DNA of 64,000 nucleotides from Quadrisphaera sp. (GTDB lineage: Bacteria > Actinomycetota > Actinomycetes > Actinomycetales > Quadrisphaeraceae), in assembly GCA_029257185.1 (NCBI GenBank), contig JARICT010000100.1, positions 21,187-85,186 of the forward strand. Direction: 5' to 3'. Below, in pieces: positions 42,230-51,984 of the stretch. Numbering within the stretch: the stretch's first letter is position 1; each line of letters opens with the position of its first letter. The translations under genes were made by a program, and so were the position numbers. Below the pieces are notes generated by a model. The model saw nothing but the letters and a program-made list of their open reading frames with translations, did not search any database and was not told the DNA's origin.

Positions 42230-42829
42230 GTCAGCGCCAGCGCTCCGTCCGTCTGTCGGGCCGGGACCCCGCTGCAGCGGGGGAGGCCGGCGGTGTCGGG
42301 CCTTCAGGATGTCGGGTCGTCCGTGTCCCCGTGCGCGATGGTCGGACGTGCCCCACCGAGAGGATCGACGAGGCGACCATACCGACCGCGGGGACGGGTG
42401 CCGTCCCGTGCACCTCGGCGAACCCTCCGTCGCTCCGCAGAGGACCTCTGCGTCCTCGGTCCGCCGTGCCGCCGGTCCGCGGGCGTCCACATCCCCAGGT
42501 GCGGGCCGCGCTGCCATCAGGGGAGGAGAGGGTCTCGTCATCGTCGTCGGCGGTGTGGACGGTGTGGACAGCCGTCGTCCTCGCAGGTCAGAGCACACGT
42601 CGACCTGTGGACGACCTGTGGACTGTCGTCCACAGGCACCCCGGTCGTCTGTGGACGACAGAGTCTGTCCACACCGGACCCCCGGACCGTCCACAGGCGG
42701 TCCACAGCGCCGACACCCCCTGTCCACAGGAGCTGGGGGTCTGCGCACAGGACGACCGGGTGAGCAGGACGGCGCTCGTCCACAGCCCTCCACAGGGTGG
42801 GGACAGTCCCTCCGAGGACGCTCGGGGGG
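42230..42829. other. oriC: Chromosomal replication origin oriC
   Basis: A 600-bp gene-free region between dnaA and dnaN. At least thirteen 9-mers resemble DnaA boxes on both strands, mostly variants of CTGTCCACA or TCGTCCACA: 42483, 42554, 42563, 42606, 42617, 42626, 42650, 42665, 42687, 42698, 42720, 42776 and 42786 (starts). They concentrate in 42554-42794, on the dnaA side. None is a perfect TTATCCACA or TTGTCCACA. The dnaN side is less box-rich and is the likelier place for the unwinding element, but no clearly AT-rich tract is visible. Confidence 0.92.
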
Positions 42830-44341
42830 TCAGATGCCCTCTCGGTGGCTCTCGCGCACCCTCGAGGTCAGCTCGCTGACCTCGGTGTAGACGGTGCGGT
42901 CCGAGGCCAGGGACTCCCGGACCTTGCGGTTGGCGTGCATGACGGTGGTGTGGTCACGCCCGCCGAACGCCTGCCCGATCTTCGGCAGGGACAGCTGGGT
43001 GAGGTTGCGGCAGAGGTACATGGCCACCTGGCGGGCATGAGCCATGCCGCGGGCGCGGGAGGGTCCGCACAGGTCCTCGATCGTGATGCCGAAGTAGTCC
43101 ACCGTCTGCGCCATGATCGTCGCGACCGAGACGTCGGAGGCGTCGGCGTCGGAGACGAGGTCCTTCAGCACCACCTCCGCGAGGGGGACGTCCACCTCCG
43201 CGCGGTTGAGGTTGGCGAAGGCGGTCACCCGGATGAGCGCGCCCTCGAGCTCACGGATGTTCGTGGAGATCTTGCTCGCGATGAACTCCAGCACGTCGTC
43301 CGGGGCCAGCAGCCGCTCGCCGACGGCCTTCTTGCGGAGGATGGCGATGCGGGTCTCCAGGTCGGGCGGGTTGATGTCGGTGATGAGGCCCTGCTCGAAG
43401 CGGGAGCGCATGCGCTCCTCGAACCCGGACAGCTGCTTCGGCGGCAGGTCCGAGGTGATCACCACCTGCTTCTCCGCGTTGTGCAGGGTGTTGAAGGTGT
43501 GGAAGAACTCCTCCTGCGTCTGCTGCTTGTTCGCCAGGAACTGGATGTCGTCGATGAGCAGGACGTCCACGTCGCGGTACCGGCGCTGGAACGCCGACGC
43601 CTTGTCGTCACGGATCGAGTTGATGAAGTCGTTGGTGAACTCCTCGGAGTTCACGTACCTGACCTTGACGCCGGGGAAGAGGTGCTGGGCGTAGTCCCCG
43701 ATGGCGTGGAGCAGGTGGGTCTTGCCGAGGCCGGAGTCGCCGTAGACGAAGAGCGGGTTGTACGCCCGCGCCGGGGCCTCGGCGACGGCGAAGGCCGCAG
43801 CGTGGGCGAAGCGGTTGGAGGCCCCGATGACGAAGGTGTCGAACGTGTACTTCGGGTTCAGGCGGGCTGGCTCCACGTCACGGCGGGGCTCCCGCTCACG
43901 GCGTGAGCGCTTGGCGGGCGTGAGCGGGCGCGGGTGGGCGAACAGCGCACCGTCCTCGGTGGGCGAGGGTGCGATGTCCCGCGTCCTGGCCTCGGCGGCG
44001 TGGGGGGCGTCGGCGCCCTCGACCGGCCGCGGGGCGTCCGGGGCGTCGTCCTCCGTGGTCGACGGCCCGTCGTCCTCGGAGGTCAGCGTCGGATCCACGC
44101 TCACCGCCAGGGTCACGGGCCCGCCGAGGCGCAGGGCCAGCGCGTCGACGACGGGGCCGCGGACCTTCTGCTCCAGCACCTCGCGGGTGTAGGCGTCAGG
44201 GACCGCGACCAGCGCGGTGCCGTCGAGCAGCCCGATCGGCCGCGTCAGGCGCAGGAACGCCCGCTGCTGCGGTGTCACGCGCACGTCCTCGGCCAGAGCC
44301 GCGACGACGGTGTCCCACACGTCCTTCAGGGAGTCCGTCAC
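42830..44341 (-). CDS. dnaA: Chromosomal replication initiator DnaA
   Basis: A 503-residue AAA+ initiator that binds DnaA boxes in the adjacent oriC and opens the duplex. Domain I is about residues 1-85 and the acidic linker domain II about 86-165. Domain III carries Walker [12 protein letters not shown] and Walker [11 protein letters not shown]. Domain IV has the DNA-binding signature [18 protein letters not shown] 44341 opens with [13 protein letters not shown], the usual DnaA start, and GGAG lies just upstream in a short direct repeat. Frames extending further upstream cross the rpmH promoter and are rejected. Confidence 0.96.
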   Translation of the reverse strand: MTDSLKDVWDTVVAALAEDVRVTPQQRAFLRLTRPIGLLDGTALVAVPDAYTREVLEQKVRGPVVDALALRLGGPVTLAVSVDPTLTSEDDGPSTTEDDAPDAPRPVEGADAPHAAEARTRDIAPSPTEDGALFAHPRPLTPAKRSRREREPRRDVEPARLNPKYTFDTFVIGASNRFAHAAAFAVAEAPARAYNPLFVYGDSGLGKTHLLHAIGDYAQHLFPGVKVRYVNSEEFTNDFINSIRDDKASAFQRRYRDVDVLLIDDIQFLANKQQTQEEFFHTFNTLHNAEKQVVITSDLPPKQLSGFEERMRSRFEQGLITDINPPDLETRIAILRKKAVGERLLAPDDVLEFIASKISTNIRELEGALIRVTAFANLNRAEVDVPLAEVVLKDLVSDADASDVSVATIMAQTVDYFGITIEDLCGPSRARGMAHARQVAMYLCRNLTQLSLPKIGQAFGGRDHTTVMHANRKVRESLASDRTVYTEVSELTSRVRESHREGI

Positions 44342-44694
44342 CTGGTCTCCACCTGGTCTCCTCCACCGCTGTCCTGGCGCGCGGCCGACGGTGGGTCCGT
44401 CATCGACGCGAGCGCCCATGATGACTGGCCGCCCACGACACCGTCGACACCCCCGTCCACGGGCTCCCCCCGCCGGCCGGGCACGAGCTCGAGGCCCCGT
44501 GCGCCGTGGGGCGGGTTGACTCGCGGAACCGGGCGCCCGTACCGTTGAGCGGTTGCTGCAGCCACGCGGGCACCTGGTCGAGAACGACAGGTGATCCCCC
44601 CGCCCTTCCTCCGCGCCATCGTTCCGAGGTCGGCTCCGGCGAAGACCCGTCCGGGACCAGCACGTGGTGCAGGTCGAACAGAGAAGAGCACGCC
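44342..44694. other. Divergent promoter region between dnaA and rpmH
   Basis: A 353-bp stretch without a gene. The sequence upstream of the dnaA start repeats CCTGGTCTCCA twice (44341-44362). The rpmH side contains a good promoter (44516-44545). No DnaA-box cluster was found here, so the boxes are on the dnaN side of dnaA only. Confidence 0.7.
44516..44545 (+). promoter_or_regulatory. Predicted sigma-70-type promoter of rpmH
   Basis: TTGACT (-35) and TACCGT (-10) separated by 18 bp, about 150 bp upstream of rpmH on its strand. Both boxes match the actinobacterial housekeeping consensus closely. It would drive rpmH-rnpA-yidD-yidC. Confidence 0.6.
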
Positions 44695-44832
44695 GTGAGC
44701 AAGAGGACGTTCCAGCCCAACACGCGCCGTCGGTCCAAGGTGCACGGGTTCCGCCTGCGGATGCGCACCCGCGCCGGTCGCGCGATCCTCGCGGCCCGCC
44801 GTCGCAAGGGTCGCAACGAGATCTCCGCCTGA
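44695..44832 (+). CDS. rpmH: 50S ribosomal protein L34
   Basis: A 45-residue, very basic protein: [18 protein letters not shown] at the start and GRNEISA at the end, the L34 signature, with full length. It binds 23S rRNA in the large subunit. GTG is the start, with only a weak purine-rich site (AGAAGAG) upstream. It is the first gene of the rpmH-rnpA-yidD-yidC-jag-rsmG series. Confidence 0.97.
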   Translation: MSKRTFQPNTRRRSKVHGFRLRMRTRAGRAILAARRRKGRNEISA

Positions 44833-44942
44833 GCGGCCCGACCGCGGTGGCCGCCGGGAGGCGGCCAGGCGCGACACGACGAGAGACGTGCGACCACCGC
44901 CCCGGCGGACGCGCGACCGGGCTGACGAGGAGGGTGAGCGCC

Positions 44943-45317
44943 GTGCTGGCGGCCGAGAACCGCGTGCGTCGCTCCGCCGACTTCACGTCCGCCGTCCGGC
45001 GTGGCTGTCGAGCCGGCGGGCGACGGGTCGTGGTGCACCTCCTCCCGCCCGTCCACGGCGACGAGCACGAGTCACGTGACGCGCCGGTCAAGGGCGGTCT
45101 CGTCGTCTCTCGAGCGGTCGGGACCGCCGTGGTGAGGACCTCGGTGAAGCGGCGCCTCCGGCACGTCCTGGCTCCCCTCCTGGACGACCTCGCCCCGGGT
45201 TCGCTCGTGGTCCTGCGGGCCACGCCGGCTGCTGCCACGGCCACGAGCGCCGAGCTCGCCGCGGACGTCGAGCGAGGTATCGCCCGGTGCCTGCGCGAAC
45301 GGGGTGGTCGCCGATGA
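44943..45317 (+). CDS. rnpA: Ribonuclease P protein component
   Basis: A 124-residue basic protein that helps RNase P RNA mature tRNA 5' ends. It has the N-terminal [19 protein letters not shown] and the central RNR-like motif as [17 protein letters not shown] 44943 is chosen because GAGGAGG lies 9 bp upstream; an in-frame GTG at 44934 abuts that site and is too close. It ends in an ATGA overlap with yidD. Confidence 0.93.
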   Translation: MLAAENRVRRSADFTSAVRRGCRAGGRRVVVHLLPPVHGDEHESRDAPVKGGLVVSRAVGTAVVRTSVKRRLRHVLAPLLDDLAPGSLVVLRATPAAATATSAELAADVERGIARCLRERGGRR

Positions 45318-45625
45318 CCAGGGTTCGCGCGGTGGCCCGTGCGGCCGTGCGCGTCCCCGCGCTGCTGCTGGTGATCGTCCTGCGCGGCTACCAGCTCGTG
45401 ATCTCCCCGATGCTCGGCCCCACCTGTCGCTACGCGCCGTCGTGCTCCTCGTACGCGGTCACCGCCATCCGCCAGCGGGGAGCGGTCGCCGGCTGCTGGC
45501 TCGCGGCCCGGCGCCTGCTGCGCTGCCACCCCTGGGCGGCCGGGGGCTGGGACCCGGTGCCCGAGCGTCACCGTGCGCCGTCGAGCGGCACGCCCAGCGC
45601 GACCAAGACGACAAGGACCTCGTGA
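45314..45625 (+). CDS. yidD: Membrane protein insertion efficiency factor YidD
   Basis: A 103-residue protein with the YidD core [20 protein letters not shown] and [19 protein letters not shown]. It associates with the inner membrane and assists the YidC/Sec route of insertion. The ATG overlaps the rnpA stop (ATGA) and the stop overlaps the yidC ATG (TGATG), giving tight coupling. Confidence 0.93.
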   Translation: MTRVRAVARAAVRVPALLLVIVLRGYQLVISPMLGPTCRYAPSCSSYAVTAIRQRGAVAGCWLAARRLLRCHPWAAGGWDPVPERHRAPSSGTPSATKTTRTS

Positions 45626-47007
45626 TGAGTGCGATCGCCGACTTCTTCCTCAGCATCCTCTACCCGCTCGAGTGGGGGGTCGCGTGGGTGATGGTGCAGT
45701 TCCACGCGCTGCTCACCGCCGCCGGGATGGACGCCGTCTCGGGATGGACGTGGAGCCTGTCCATCGTCGGCCTCGTGGTGGTGCTGCGCATCCTGCTGAT
45801 CCCGCTGTTCGTCAAGCAGATCAAGGCCAGCCGCGGGATGCAGCTGATCCAGCCGGAGATGCGCAAGATCCAGAAGAAGTACAAGGGGAAGACCGACCCG
45901 GAGTCGCGGCAGGCGATGTCGCGCGAGAGCATGGAGCTCTACAAGGAGCACGGGACCAACCCCTTCGCCTCCTGCCTGCCGGCGCTGCTCCAGGCGCCGT
46001 TCTTCTTCGCGCTGTTCCGGGTGCTCAACTCCGGTATCCGCAACGAGTCGGGCATCGGGCCCCTGACCCCCGAGCTGGCGGCCCAGGCCGGTGAGTCCTC
46101 CATCCTCGGGGCGCAGCTGACCGACACCTTCGTGCGGACCCCGGGCTTCGCCGCCAAGGCGCTGACGCTCACGCTGATCATCCTCATGTCGGCCACGATG
46201 TTCCTCACGCAGCGCCAGCTGATGATGAAGAACATGCCGGCCTCGGCGCTGGACAACCCCTTCGCGCAGCAGCAGAAGATCCTCCTGTACGCGTTCCCCG
46301 TGATCTTCCTCGTCACCGGCATCAACTTCCCGCTCGGCGTGCTCGTCTACTGGCTCACGACCAACCTGTGGACCGGTGCCCAGCAGTTCTACGTGATCCG
46401 CCGCATGCCGGCGCCGGGCTCGCTCGCCGAGAAGGCCCTGCAGGAACGCCGCCGGAGGAAGGGCCTGCCGGACCAGACGATGACGCTCAAGGCGAGCGCT
46501 GAGGACGAGCCGGACGCCCCGGCGGCGCCGGCGTCCGGCCAACGCGCGCAGCCGAAGCGGAAGAGCCGGGGGCCGCGGCCCCTGGGCGCCGGGGGGACCA
46601 GCACCCCTGCCGGTGGGCGGCCGGCCAGCGGTACCCCGCAGCCGGCGCCGGGCACCGCTCCCTCGTCGGGGGGCCAGGCCCCGGTGGAGGGCTCGGCACC
46701 AGACTCGTCGAAGGGAGCGACCCCGCCTCGGGCGAGGGGCTCCGAGACGGCGCCGCCGAAGGGGTCGGCCCCCACGAAGAAGTCCCCCGCCGGGTCGACG
46801 GCGTCCCCCGGCTCGAAGAACCCCTCCTCGAAGAACCCCGCCGCGAAGAACCCCGGCACACCGGGCGGCTCCGCCGCGTCCCCCGGGTCGGCACCACCGA
46901 AGAACCCGAAGGGCTCACCCGGTCCGGGGGGCAAGGGCGGGTCCCGTGGAGGTACCGGCGGTGGCTCACGGCGAGGCAGCCCCAAGGGCAGCGGTGCGCG
47001 CCGGTGA
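45625..47007 (+). CDS. yidC: Membrane protein insertase YidC with long low-complexity tail
   Basis: A 460-residue insertase that places membrane proteins with or without Sec. The core (about 1-275) has five membrane segments, with the first helix [38 protein letters not shown] and [18 protein letters not shown]. The basic C-terminal part after residue 285 is rich in Pro, Gly, Ser and Lys, with repeats of KNP ([15 protein letters not shown]). ATG 45625 has AAGGA eight bases upstream. The tail is longer than in most relatives. Confidence 0.94.
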   Translation: MSAIADFFLSILYPLEWGVAWVMVQFHALLTAAGMDAVSGWTWSLSIVGLVVVLRILLIPLFVKQIKASRGMQLIQPEMRKIQKKYKGKTDPESRQAMSRESMELYKEHGTNPFASCLPALLQAPFFFALFRVLNSGIRNESGIGPLTPELAAQAGESSILGAQLTDTFVRTPGFAAKALTLTLIILMSATMFLTQRQLMMKNMPASALDNPFAQQQKILLYAFPVIFLVTGINFPLGVLVYWLTTNLWTGAQQFYVIRRMPAPGSLAEKALQERRRRKGLPDQTMTLKASAEDEPDAPAAPASGQRAQPKRKSRGPRPLGAGGTSTPAGGRPASGTPQPAPGTAPSSGGQAPVEGSAPDSSKGATPPRARGSETAPPKGSAPTKKSPAGSTASPGSKNPSSKNPAAKNPGTPGGSAASPGSAPPKNPKGSPGPGGKGGSRGGTGGGSRRGSPKGSGARR

Positions 47008-47041
47008 GCGTGCTCGTGGTCGATGACATCCTGGGAGCACG

Positions 47042-47689
47042 ATGAGCACGCACGATGAGCAGCCCGAGCCCGTGACCGACCCCTCGCAGGACCCGGAGGA
47101 CGCAGGGTCCCCGGTCGGTGCGCAGGCAGAACCGGCACCCAGCGCGCCAGGACGGAGCACGCTCGAGCCGAGCGGGCCCGGACCGACCACGCTCGACGCG
47201 CCGGGATCCCTGGAGGAGGAGGGGGAGGTCGCCGCCGACTACCTGGAAGAGCTGCTCGACATCATGGACCTCGACGGAGACATCGACATCGACGTCGAGG
47301 ACGGCCGTGCGGCGGTGTCCGTCGTCGCCGACGGTGACGACACCGAGGCTCCCTCGGCGGACTCGAGCCTCTCGCGGCTGGTGGGTCCTCGGGGTGAGGT
47401 GCTGGAGTCGCTGCAGGAGCTGGCCCGCCTGGCGGTGCAGACGCGCACGGGCGAGCGGTCCCGGCTCGTGCTCGACGTGGCCGGGTACCGCGGCGAGCGG
47501 CGCGCGCAGCTCCAGGAGTCGGCGGGTCGCGCGGTCGAGGCGGTGCGGAGCTCGGGTGAGAGCGTGCGTCTGGACCCGATGAACCCGTTCGAGCGCAAGG
47601 TCGTCCACGACGTGGTCGCCGAGGCCGGGCTGGTCAGCGACAGCGAGGGCGTGGAACCGGCGCGCCGCGTGGTCGTCCACCCCGCGTGA
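47042..47689 (+). CDS. jag: Jag/KhpB-type RNA-binding protein (KH and R3H domains)
   Basis: A 215-residue protein. About 55 disordered residues are followed by an acidic segment (LEELLDIMDLDGDIDIDVED), a KH-like domain with LVGPRGEVLESLQELARLAV, and a C-terminal R3H domain with VRLDPMNPFERKVVHDVV. Jag proteins bind RNA and affect cell elongation and division. It sits between yidC and rsmG as usual. The rsmG GTG overlaps its stop. Confidence 0.9.
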   Translation: MSTHDEQPEPVTDPSQDPEDAGSPVGAQAEPAPSAPGRSTLEPSGPGPTTLDAPGSLEEEGEVAADYLEELLDIMDLDGDIDIDVEDGRAAVSVVADGDDTEAPSADSSLSRLVGPRGEVLESLQELARLAVQTRTGERSRLVLDVAGYRGERRAQLQESAGRAVEAVRSSGESVRLDPMNPFERKVVHDVVAEAGLVSDSEGVEPARRVVVHPA

Positions 47690-48435
47690 ACGTCGGCGAA
47701 CCGGACGGTGGCGACTCGACAGCGCCCGACCCCGACGGGACGCGGACGGAGCGTGAGCCCGATCCCGAGCCGGAGGCGGTGCGCAGCGCGGAGGCCGTCT
47801 TCGGGGACGGCATGCCGCTGGCGAGGCGCTACGCCGACCTCCTGACGGGCTCCGGGACCCAGAGGGGCCTCATCGGGCCCCGTGAGGGCCCGCGGCTCTG
47901 GTCGCGACACCTGCTGAACTGCGTGGCCGCAGCCCCGCTGGTGCCCCGAGGAGCGTCCGTGATCGATGTCGGCAGCGGTGCGGGGCTGCCGGGGCTCGTC
48001 CTCGCCATCGCCCGGCCGGACCTCAGGGTGACCCTGCTGGAGCCCCTGCTCCGACGCACCACGTGGCTCGACGAGGTGGTGACCGAGCTCGACCTCGACG
48101 TGAGGGTGCTCAGAGCACGCGCGCAGGACTGCGCGCTGCGGGCCGACGTCGTGACGGCGCGAGCCGTGGCCCCGCTGGACCGTCTGCTGCCTCTCTGCCT
48201 TCCTCTGGTGCGTCCCGGCGGCCAGGTCCTGGCCCTCAAGGGGGACGGCGCCGCAGCAGAGCTGGCCGGGGCCGAGGAGGAGCTGCGGCGCGGCGGCATC
48301 TCGGCTGAGGTGGTGGTCACCGGTTCCGGGGCGCAGACGTCCACGGTGGTGCGGGCTAGGGTGCCGGCGGGTCGACCGGGCAGCAGGGCGGCCGGGCGGG
48401 GCGAACCGGTCCACGGTGACGCATGTCCAGGGTGA
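47686..48435 (+). CDS. rsmG: 16S rRNA (guanine527-N7)-methyltransferase RsmG
   Basis: A 249-residue SAM-dependent methyltransferase acting on G527 of 16S rRNA; loss gives low-level streptomycin resistance. Motif I is VIDVGSGAGLPGLVLAIARP at about residues 92-111, and the family block is GPREGPRLWSRHLLNCVAAA. A C-terminal Gly/Arg-rich tail follows the domain. The GTG start overlaps the jag stop (GTGA), and the N-terminal 30 residues are acidic and variable. Confidence 0.93.
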   Translation: MNVGEPDGGDSTAPDPDGTRTEREPDPEPEAVRSAEAVFGDGMPLARRYADLLTGSGTQRGLIGPREGPRLWSRHLLNCVAAAPLVPRGASVIDVGSGAGLPGLVLAIARPDLRVTLLEPLLRRTTWLDEVVTELDLDVRVLRARAQDCALRADVVTARAVAPLDRLLPLCLPLVRPGGQVLALKGDGAAAELAGAEEELRRGGISAEVVVTGSGAQTSTVVRARVPAGRPGSRAAGRGEPVHGDACPG

Positions 48436-48508
48436 GCGAGATCGAGGAGGACACGGTGGCGACGCGCGCTCTCGGGACGGGCTGCTCAGCATGAGGGAGC
48501 GCGCGACG

Positions 48509-49417
48509 ATGCCGACGGTCAGGGAGTCCGTGACCCCCGGTCGCCGGGAGCGCGAGCGGGAGGGGCGCCCGGACGGCCTGGCCCCGGTCCCCGTGGGCGC
48601 ACCTGCCGCACCGCCGCGACCGGGGACGAGGATCATCGCCGTCGCCAACCAGAAGGGTGGCGTCGGCAAGACGACCACCGCCGTCAACGTGGCGGCGGCG
48701 CTCGCTGAGCTGGGGTCCTCGGTGCTCCTCGTCGATGCTGATCCGCAGGGCAACGCCTCGACCGCGCTGGGCATCGACCACCACGCCGACGTCCTGGGCA
48801 CCTACGACGTGCTCACCGATGCGACTCCCCTGGTCGACGCCATCGTGGAGTGCGCTGACGTGCCCGGTCTGTGGTGCTGTCCAGCCACCGTGGACCTCGC
48901 GGGTGCGGAGATCGAGCTCGTGGGCATGAGCGCGCGCGAGTCACAGCTGCGCCGCGCCGTCGACGAGATGGTGACCGCTCGGGCCGACACCGCGGACCGG
49001 CCGTTCGACGTGGTGCTCGTGGACTGCCCTCCGAGCCTCGGGCTGATCACCGTGAACGCGCTGACCGCTGCCCGCGAGGTGCTCGTGCCGATCCAGTGCG
49101 AGTACTACGCCCTCGAGGGCGTCACACAGCTGCTGCGGAGCATCGCCCTCGTCCGCGAGCGCTACAACGCGGAGCTGGTCGTGTCGTCGATGGTCCTCAC
49201 CATGTTCGACGGGCGCACCCGGCTGTCGTCACAGGTCGCCGAGGAGGTCCGGGCGCACTTTCCCGAACAGGTGTTCGACCAGACCATCCCGCGGTCGGTG
49301 CGCGTCTCCGAGGCGCCGAGCCACGGGCAGACGGTGATGACCTACGACCCCGCCTCGTCCGGTGCCCTCGCCTACCGGGCTGTCGCTGCAGAGCTCGTGG
49401 CGCGCTCCGACGCCTGA
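48509..49417 (+). CDS. parA: Chromosome-partitioning ATPase ParA
   Basis: A 302-residue ParA/Soj ATPase that segregates the origin with ParB. The deviant Walker A is NQKGGVGKTTTAVN, the A' motif DADPQGNAST and Walker B VVLVDCPPSLGL. ATG 48509 is preferred because AGGGAG lies 9 bases upstream; in-frame ATG 48491 and GTG 48416 are alternatives that add a hydrophilic leader overlapping rsmG. The parS-like array begins 60 bp after the stop. Confidence 0.93.
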   Translation: MPTVRESVTPGRREREREGRPDGLAPVPVGAPAAPPRPGTRIIAVANQKGGVGKTTTAVNVAAALAELGSSVLLVDADPQGNASTALGIDHHADVLGTYDVLTDATPLVDAIVECADVPGLWCCPATVDLAGAEIELVGMSARESQLRRAVDEMVTARADTADRPFDVVLVDCPPSLGLITVNALTAAREVLVPIQCEYYALEGVTQLLRSIALVRERYNAELVVSSMVLTMFDGRTRLSSQVAEEVRAHFPEQVFDQTIPRSVRVSEAPSHGQTVMTYDPASSGALAYRAVAAELVARSDA

Positions 49418-49476
49418 CGGCGGTACGCCCGCGACCGTGCTCGACGGGGCGCTCCGCCGTGAGCTCCCTCGTCCTC

Positions 49477-49585
49477 GTTCCACGTGAGACCTCGTCGTCG
49501 TTCCACGTGAAACCTCGTCATCGTCGTTGCACGTGAGACCTCGTCGTTGCACGTGAGACCTCGTCATCGTCGTTCCACGTGAAAC
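49477..49585. promoter_or_regulatory. parS: Array of five parS-like ParB-binding sites
   Basis: Five 14-bp sites lie between parA and parB: GTTCCACGTGAGAC at 49477, GTTCCACGTGAAAC at 49500 and 49572, and GTTGCACGTGAGAC at 49526 and 49546. All keep the CACGTG core of GTTTCACGTGAAAC but have one or two changes. Spacing is 20-26 bp with CTCGTC-type linkers. Expected to nucleate ParB and perhaps to regulate parB. Confidence 0.85.
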
Positions 49586-49768
49586 GCCGGTCCGCCTCGC
49601 GTCCACCAGGTCTGACCGCTCGCGGCGGACCTGTTCGCCCGTGACCGCGCCACCGCTGCGGCGCCGAGCCACGCACGTCAGGGGACCGATGGTCCGCGTC
49701 TCGACGTCGCACGGCATCCTGCTCCCTGGCGCGTGGTCGCGCGCGAACACCACGACGGAGGCACTGCG

Positions 49769-51043
49769 ATGGTTGAACGACGCCGAGGGCTCGGCCGCGG
49801 TCTGGGCGCCCTCATCCCCCCCGAACCCCCACAGACGCCGCGTCGGCCGGCTGCGCCGACCGACGTCTTCTTCGCCGAGCAGGTCGCAGCCCCGGACGCC
49901 GACGCCTCCGACGACGGACGCCCCCGAGGTCGGCCGGCGGTGGGGTCACCCGCGATCGACGGCGATGGCGCGGCCCCTCCCTCGGCGCGCACGAGCGGAA
50001 GGACAGCGAGGCCGGCTCCAGCGACAGCCGCTCCCGTCCCCGCCACAGACCCCGAGGCCCCGGAGAGCCCTGCGGGAGGCGCTGGCACCCCCTCGGGCAC
50101 GCGGGCCCCGGCGAGCGCTGCTGACGACGGGTCTGCGCCGTCGAGCCGTCCAGCCCCGGACACCGGTGCTCGTCCGTCTCCGGTGTCACGAGGAACGAGC
50201 ACCGGTACCCGGCGCTCGGTCTACGACGACGTGGCGGTGGAGGACATCAGCCCGAACCCGCGCCAGCCGCGACGGGACTTCGACGAGGCCGCCATGGCGG
50301 AGCTCGTCCACAGCGTCCGTGAGATCGGCGTCCTGCAGCCGGTGATCCTCAGACCGGCCGGCCGGCGTGCCGGGGCGGGGTACCAGCTCGTCATGGGCGA
50401 ACGACGGTGGCGCGCAGCCGTCGAGGCGGGTCTGACGACCATCCCGGCGATCGTGCGTGACACCCCCGACGAGGCGCTCCTCAGGGACGCCCTCCTGGAG
50501 AACCTCCACCGCGCAGACCTCAACCCGCTGGAGGAAGCAGCGGCCTACCAGCAGCTGCTCGAGGACTTCGGTTGCACCCACGACGAGCTGGCGTCGCGCC
50601 TGGGACGCTCACGTCCCCAGATCTCCAACACGTTGCGGCTCATGCGCCTCCCCTGGGCCGTCCAGCGACGGCTCGCCTCCGGGCTGCTCAGTGCCGGTCA
50701 CGCCCGAGCGATGGTGGGGCTGGTCGATCCCGACGTCGTCGAGCAGCTGGCCGACAGGGTGGTCGCAGAAGGCCTCTCGGTGCGCGCGACGGAGGAGGCA
50801 GCCGCCCGGGCTGCTGGCCGCGCACCAGCCACGACGCAGGCACGGGGAGCCGTCCCAGCCCCCGAGGGCATCGACGACCTCGTAGGTCGCCTGTCGGACC
50901 GTCTGGCGACGCGTGTCAGCGTCGCCATGGGCGTACGCCGCAGCAGGCTCGTCGTGGAGTTCGCCGGCGTCGAGGACCTGAACCGGATCCTCGCCTCGAT
51001 GGTGCCTGACGACCCGGGTGTCGACGGCGCCCCGTCCACGTGA
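49769..51043 (+). CDS. parB: Chromosome-partitioning CTPase ParB
   Basis: A 424-residue DNA-binding CTP hydrolase that spreads from parS. The N-terminal [14 protein letters not shown] is typical. Next come about 130 disordered residues, the CTP-binding domain with [11 protein letters not shown] and [12 protein letters not shown], and the helix-turn-helix with [20 protein letters not shown]. The C-terminal dimerisation domain closes it. ATG 49769 has GGAGG eight bases upstream. The linker is longer than in most ParB proteins. Confidence 0.94.
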   Translation: MVERRRGLGRGLGALIPPEPPQTPRRPAAPTDVFFAEQVAAPDADASDDGRPRGRPAVGSPAIDGDGAAPPSARTSGRTARPAPATAAPVPATDPEAPESPAGGAGTPSGTRAPASAADDGSAPSSRPAPDTGARPSPVSRGTSTGTRRSVYDDVAVEDISPNPRQPRRDFDEAAMAELVHSVREIGVLQPVILRPAGRRAGAGYQLVMGERRWRAAVEAGLTTIPAIVRDTPDEALLRDALLENLHRADLNPLEEAAAYQQLLEDFGCTHDELASRLGRSRPQISNTLRLMRLPWAVQRRLASGLLSAGHARAMVGLVDPDVVEQLADRVVAEGLSVRATEEAAARAAGRAPATTQARGAVPAPEGIDDLVGRLSDRLATRVSVAMGVRRSRLVVEFAGVEDLNRILASMVPDDPGVDGAPST

Positions 51044-51756
51044 CACCAGGAGCCCCGCTCGGTGAGCGCAGCATGTCCGCGCTCTCCCTGGAGACCTTCG
51101 ATGAGCTTCCCGAGGCGTGCCGCTCGTGCGTGCGCTGGGAGCTGGGTGAGGAGGGCACCTCGTCGGCCGGGGCTGACGCCCGCACGTTCGAGAAGGAGGC
51201 GTGGCTCTCCCGGCTGCTCCTCACCTGGCCGGCCGCGGGTCGCGTCGCCTCCATCGGCGACCGGCCGGCGGGCTACGTCCTCGTGGCACCTCCGGAGGCC
51301 GTCGCGCGGAGCACGGCCCTGCCGACGTCACCCGTCTCCCGCGACGCGGCGCTCCTGGTCACCGCACGGGTGGCCGACTGGGCGCGCGGCGCAGGCATCG
51401 GCCGGATGCTGGTGCAGGGGGTGGCCAAGGACCTGACCCGACGAGGGTTCACCGCGCTGGAGCTCTTCGGCGCTCGGGGGGACACCCGCGCGGGGCACGA
51501 CGCCGCAGGTGACACGCCGCCGACAGGTACCGACCCCGACGAGCCCGACGAAGCGTGGGGCACGGCCTGCTGGACGTCGTTGACCCCGTGCATCGTGCCG
51601 TCGGCCTTCGCGGAAGCCGTGGGCTTCACCGTCGTGGCAGAGCACCCGCACGTGCCTCGGCTGCGCATGGAGCTCAGGTCAGCGCTCGACTGGCGGGAGG
51701 ACGTCGAAGCGGCCCTGGACCGGCTGTTCCGATCGATGACGCTGACCTCTCGGTGA
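51040..51756 (+). CDS. GNAT-family N-acetyltransferase
   Basis: A 238-residue protein with GNAT features: [11 protein letters not shown] (beta strand 4), the acetyl-CoA loop [20 protein letters not shown] and the [10 protein letters not shown] end motif. A gene of this kind follows parB in other actinobacteria. The GTG start overlaps the parB stop (GTGA); ATG 51073 would remove 11 residues. Substrate is unknown. Confidence 0.78.
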   Translation: MTPGAPLGERSMSALSLETFDELPEACRSCVRWELGEEGTSSAGADARTFEKEAWLSRLLLTWPAAGRVASIGDRPAGYVLVAPPEAVARSTALPTSPVSRDAALLVTARVADWARGAGIGRMLVQGVAKDLTRRGFTALELFGARGDTRAGHDAAGDTPPTGTDPDEPDEAWGTACWTSLTPCIVPSAFAEAVGFTVVAEHPHVPRLRMELRSALDWREDVEAALDRLFRSMTLTSR

Positions 51757-51828
51757 GGGTCCGCTCAGAGGGGATGGCGTCGGTGCTGCGCCGCGCGAGG
51801 TGGACCGCCCCGAGGCGCCACGGTCGAG

Positions 51829-51842
51829 GTTTCACGTGGAAC
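51829..51842. promoter_or_regulatory. Sixth parS-like site
   Basis: GTTTCACGTGGAAC, one base away from the canonical palindrome and the exact reverse complement of the sites at 49500 and 49572. It lies in the gap between the acetyltransferase and trxA. Confidence 0.75.
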
Positions 51843-51936
51843 ACCTCGACGGTCGAGATCTTCCGTGGAGCCGCACCGCGGTCGCGGTTGCTCGGGAGAC
51901 GTCGTCACCCCTCGGTCTCGCCGGACGGAGAGACGA

Positions 51937-51966
51937 CAGAGGCCCCCACCCCGCGGGGTGGAGGCC
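51937..51966. terminator. Hairpin terminator between convergent genes
   Basis: GAGGCCCCCACCCC and GGGGTGGAGGCCTC form a 14-position stem with one mismatch and a GC loop. It is 18 bp past the end of trxA and 180 bp past the acetyltransferase gene on the other strand, so it can end both transcripts. Confidence 0.75.
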
Positions 51967-51984
51967 TCAGCGCGAAGGCGTGAC

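Noticed and set aside
42230..42793. N-terminal extension of dnaN through oriC
   Set aside because: The conserved clamp begins at VRFRADRDAF (GTG 42229); the extension would translate DnaA boxes.
44342..45571. N-terminal extension of dnaA across rpmH and rnpA
   Set aside because: DnaA domain I begins at GTG 44341; upstream sequence carries the rpmH promoter and genes on the other strand.
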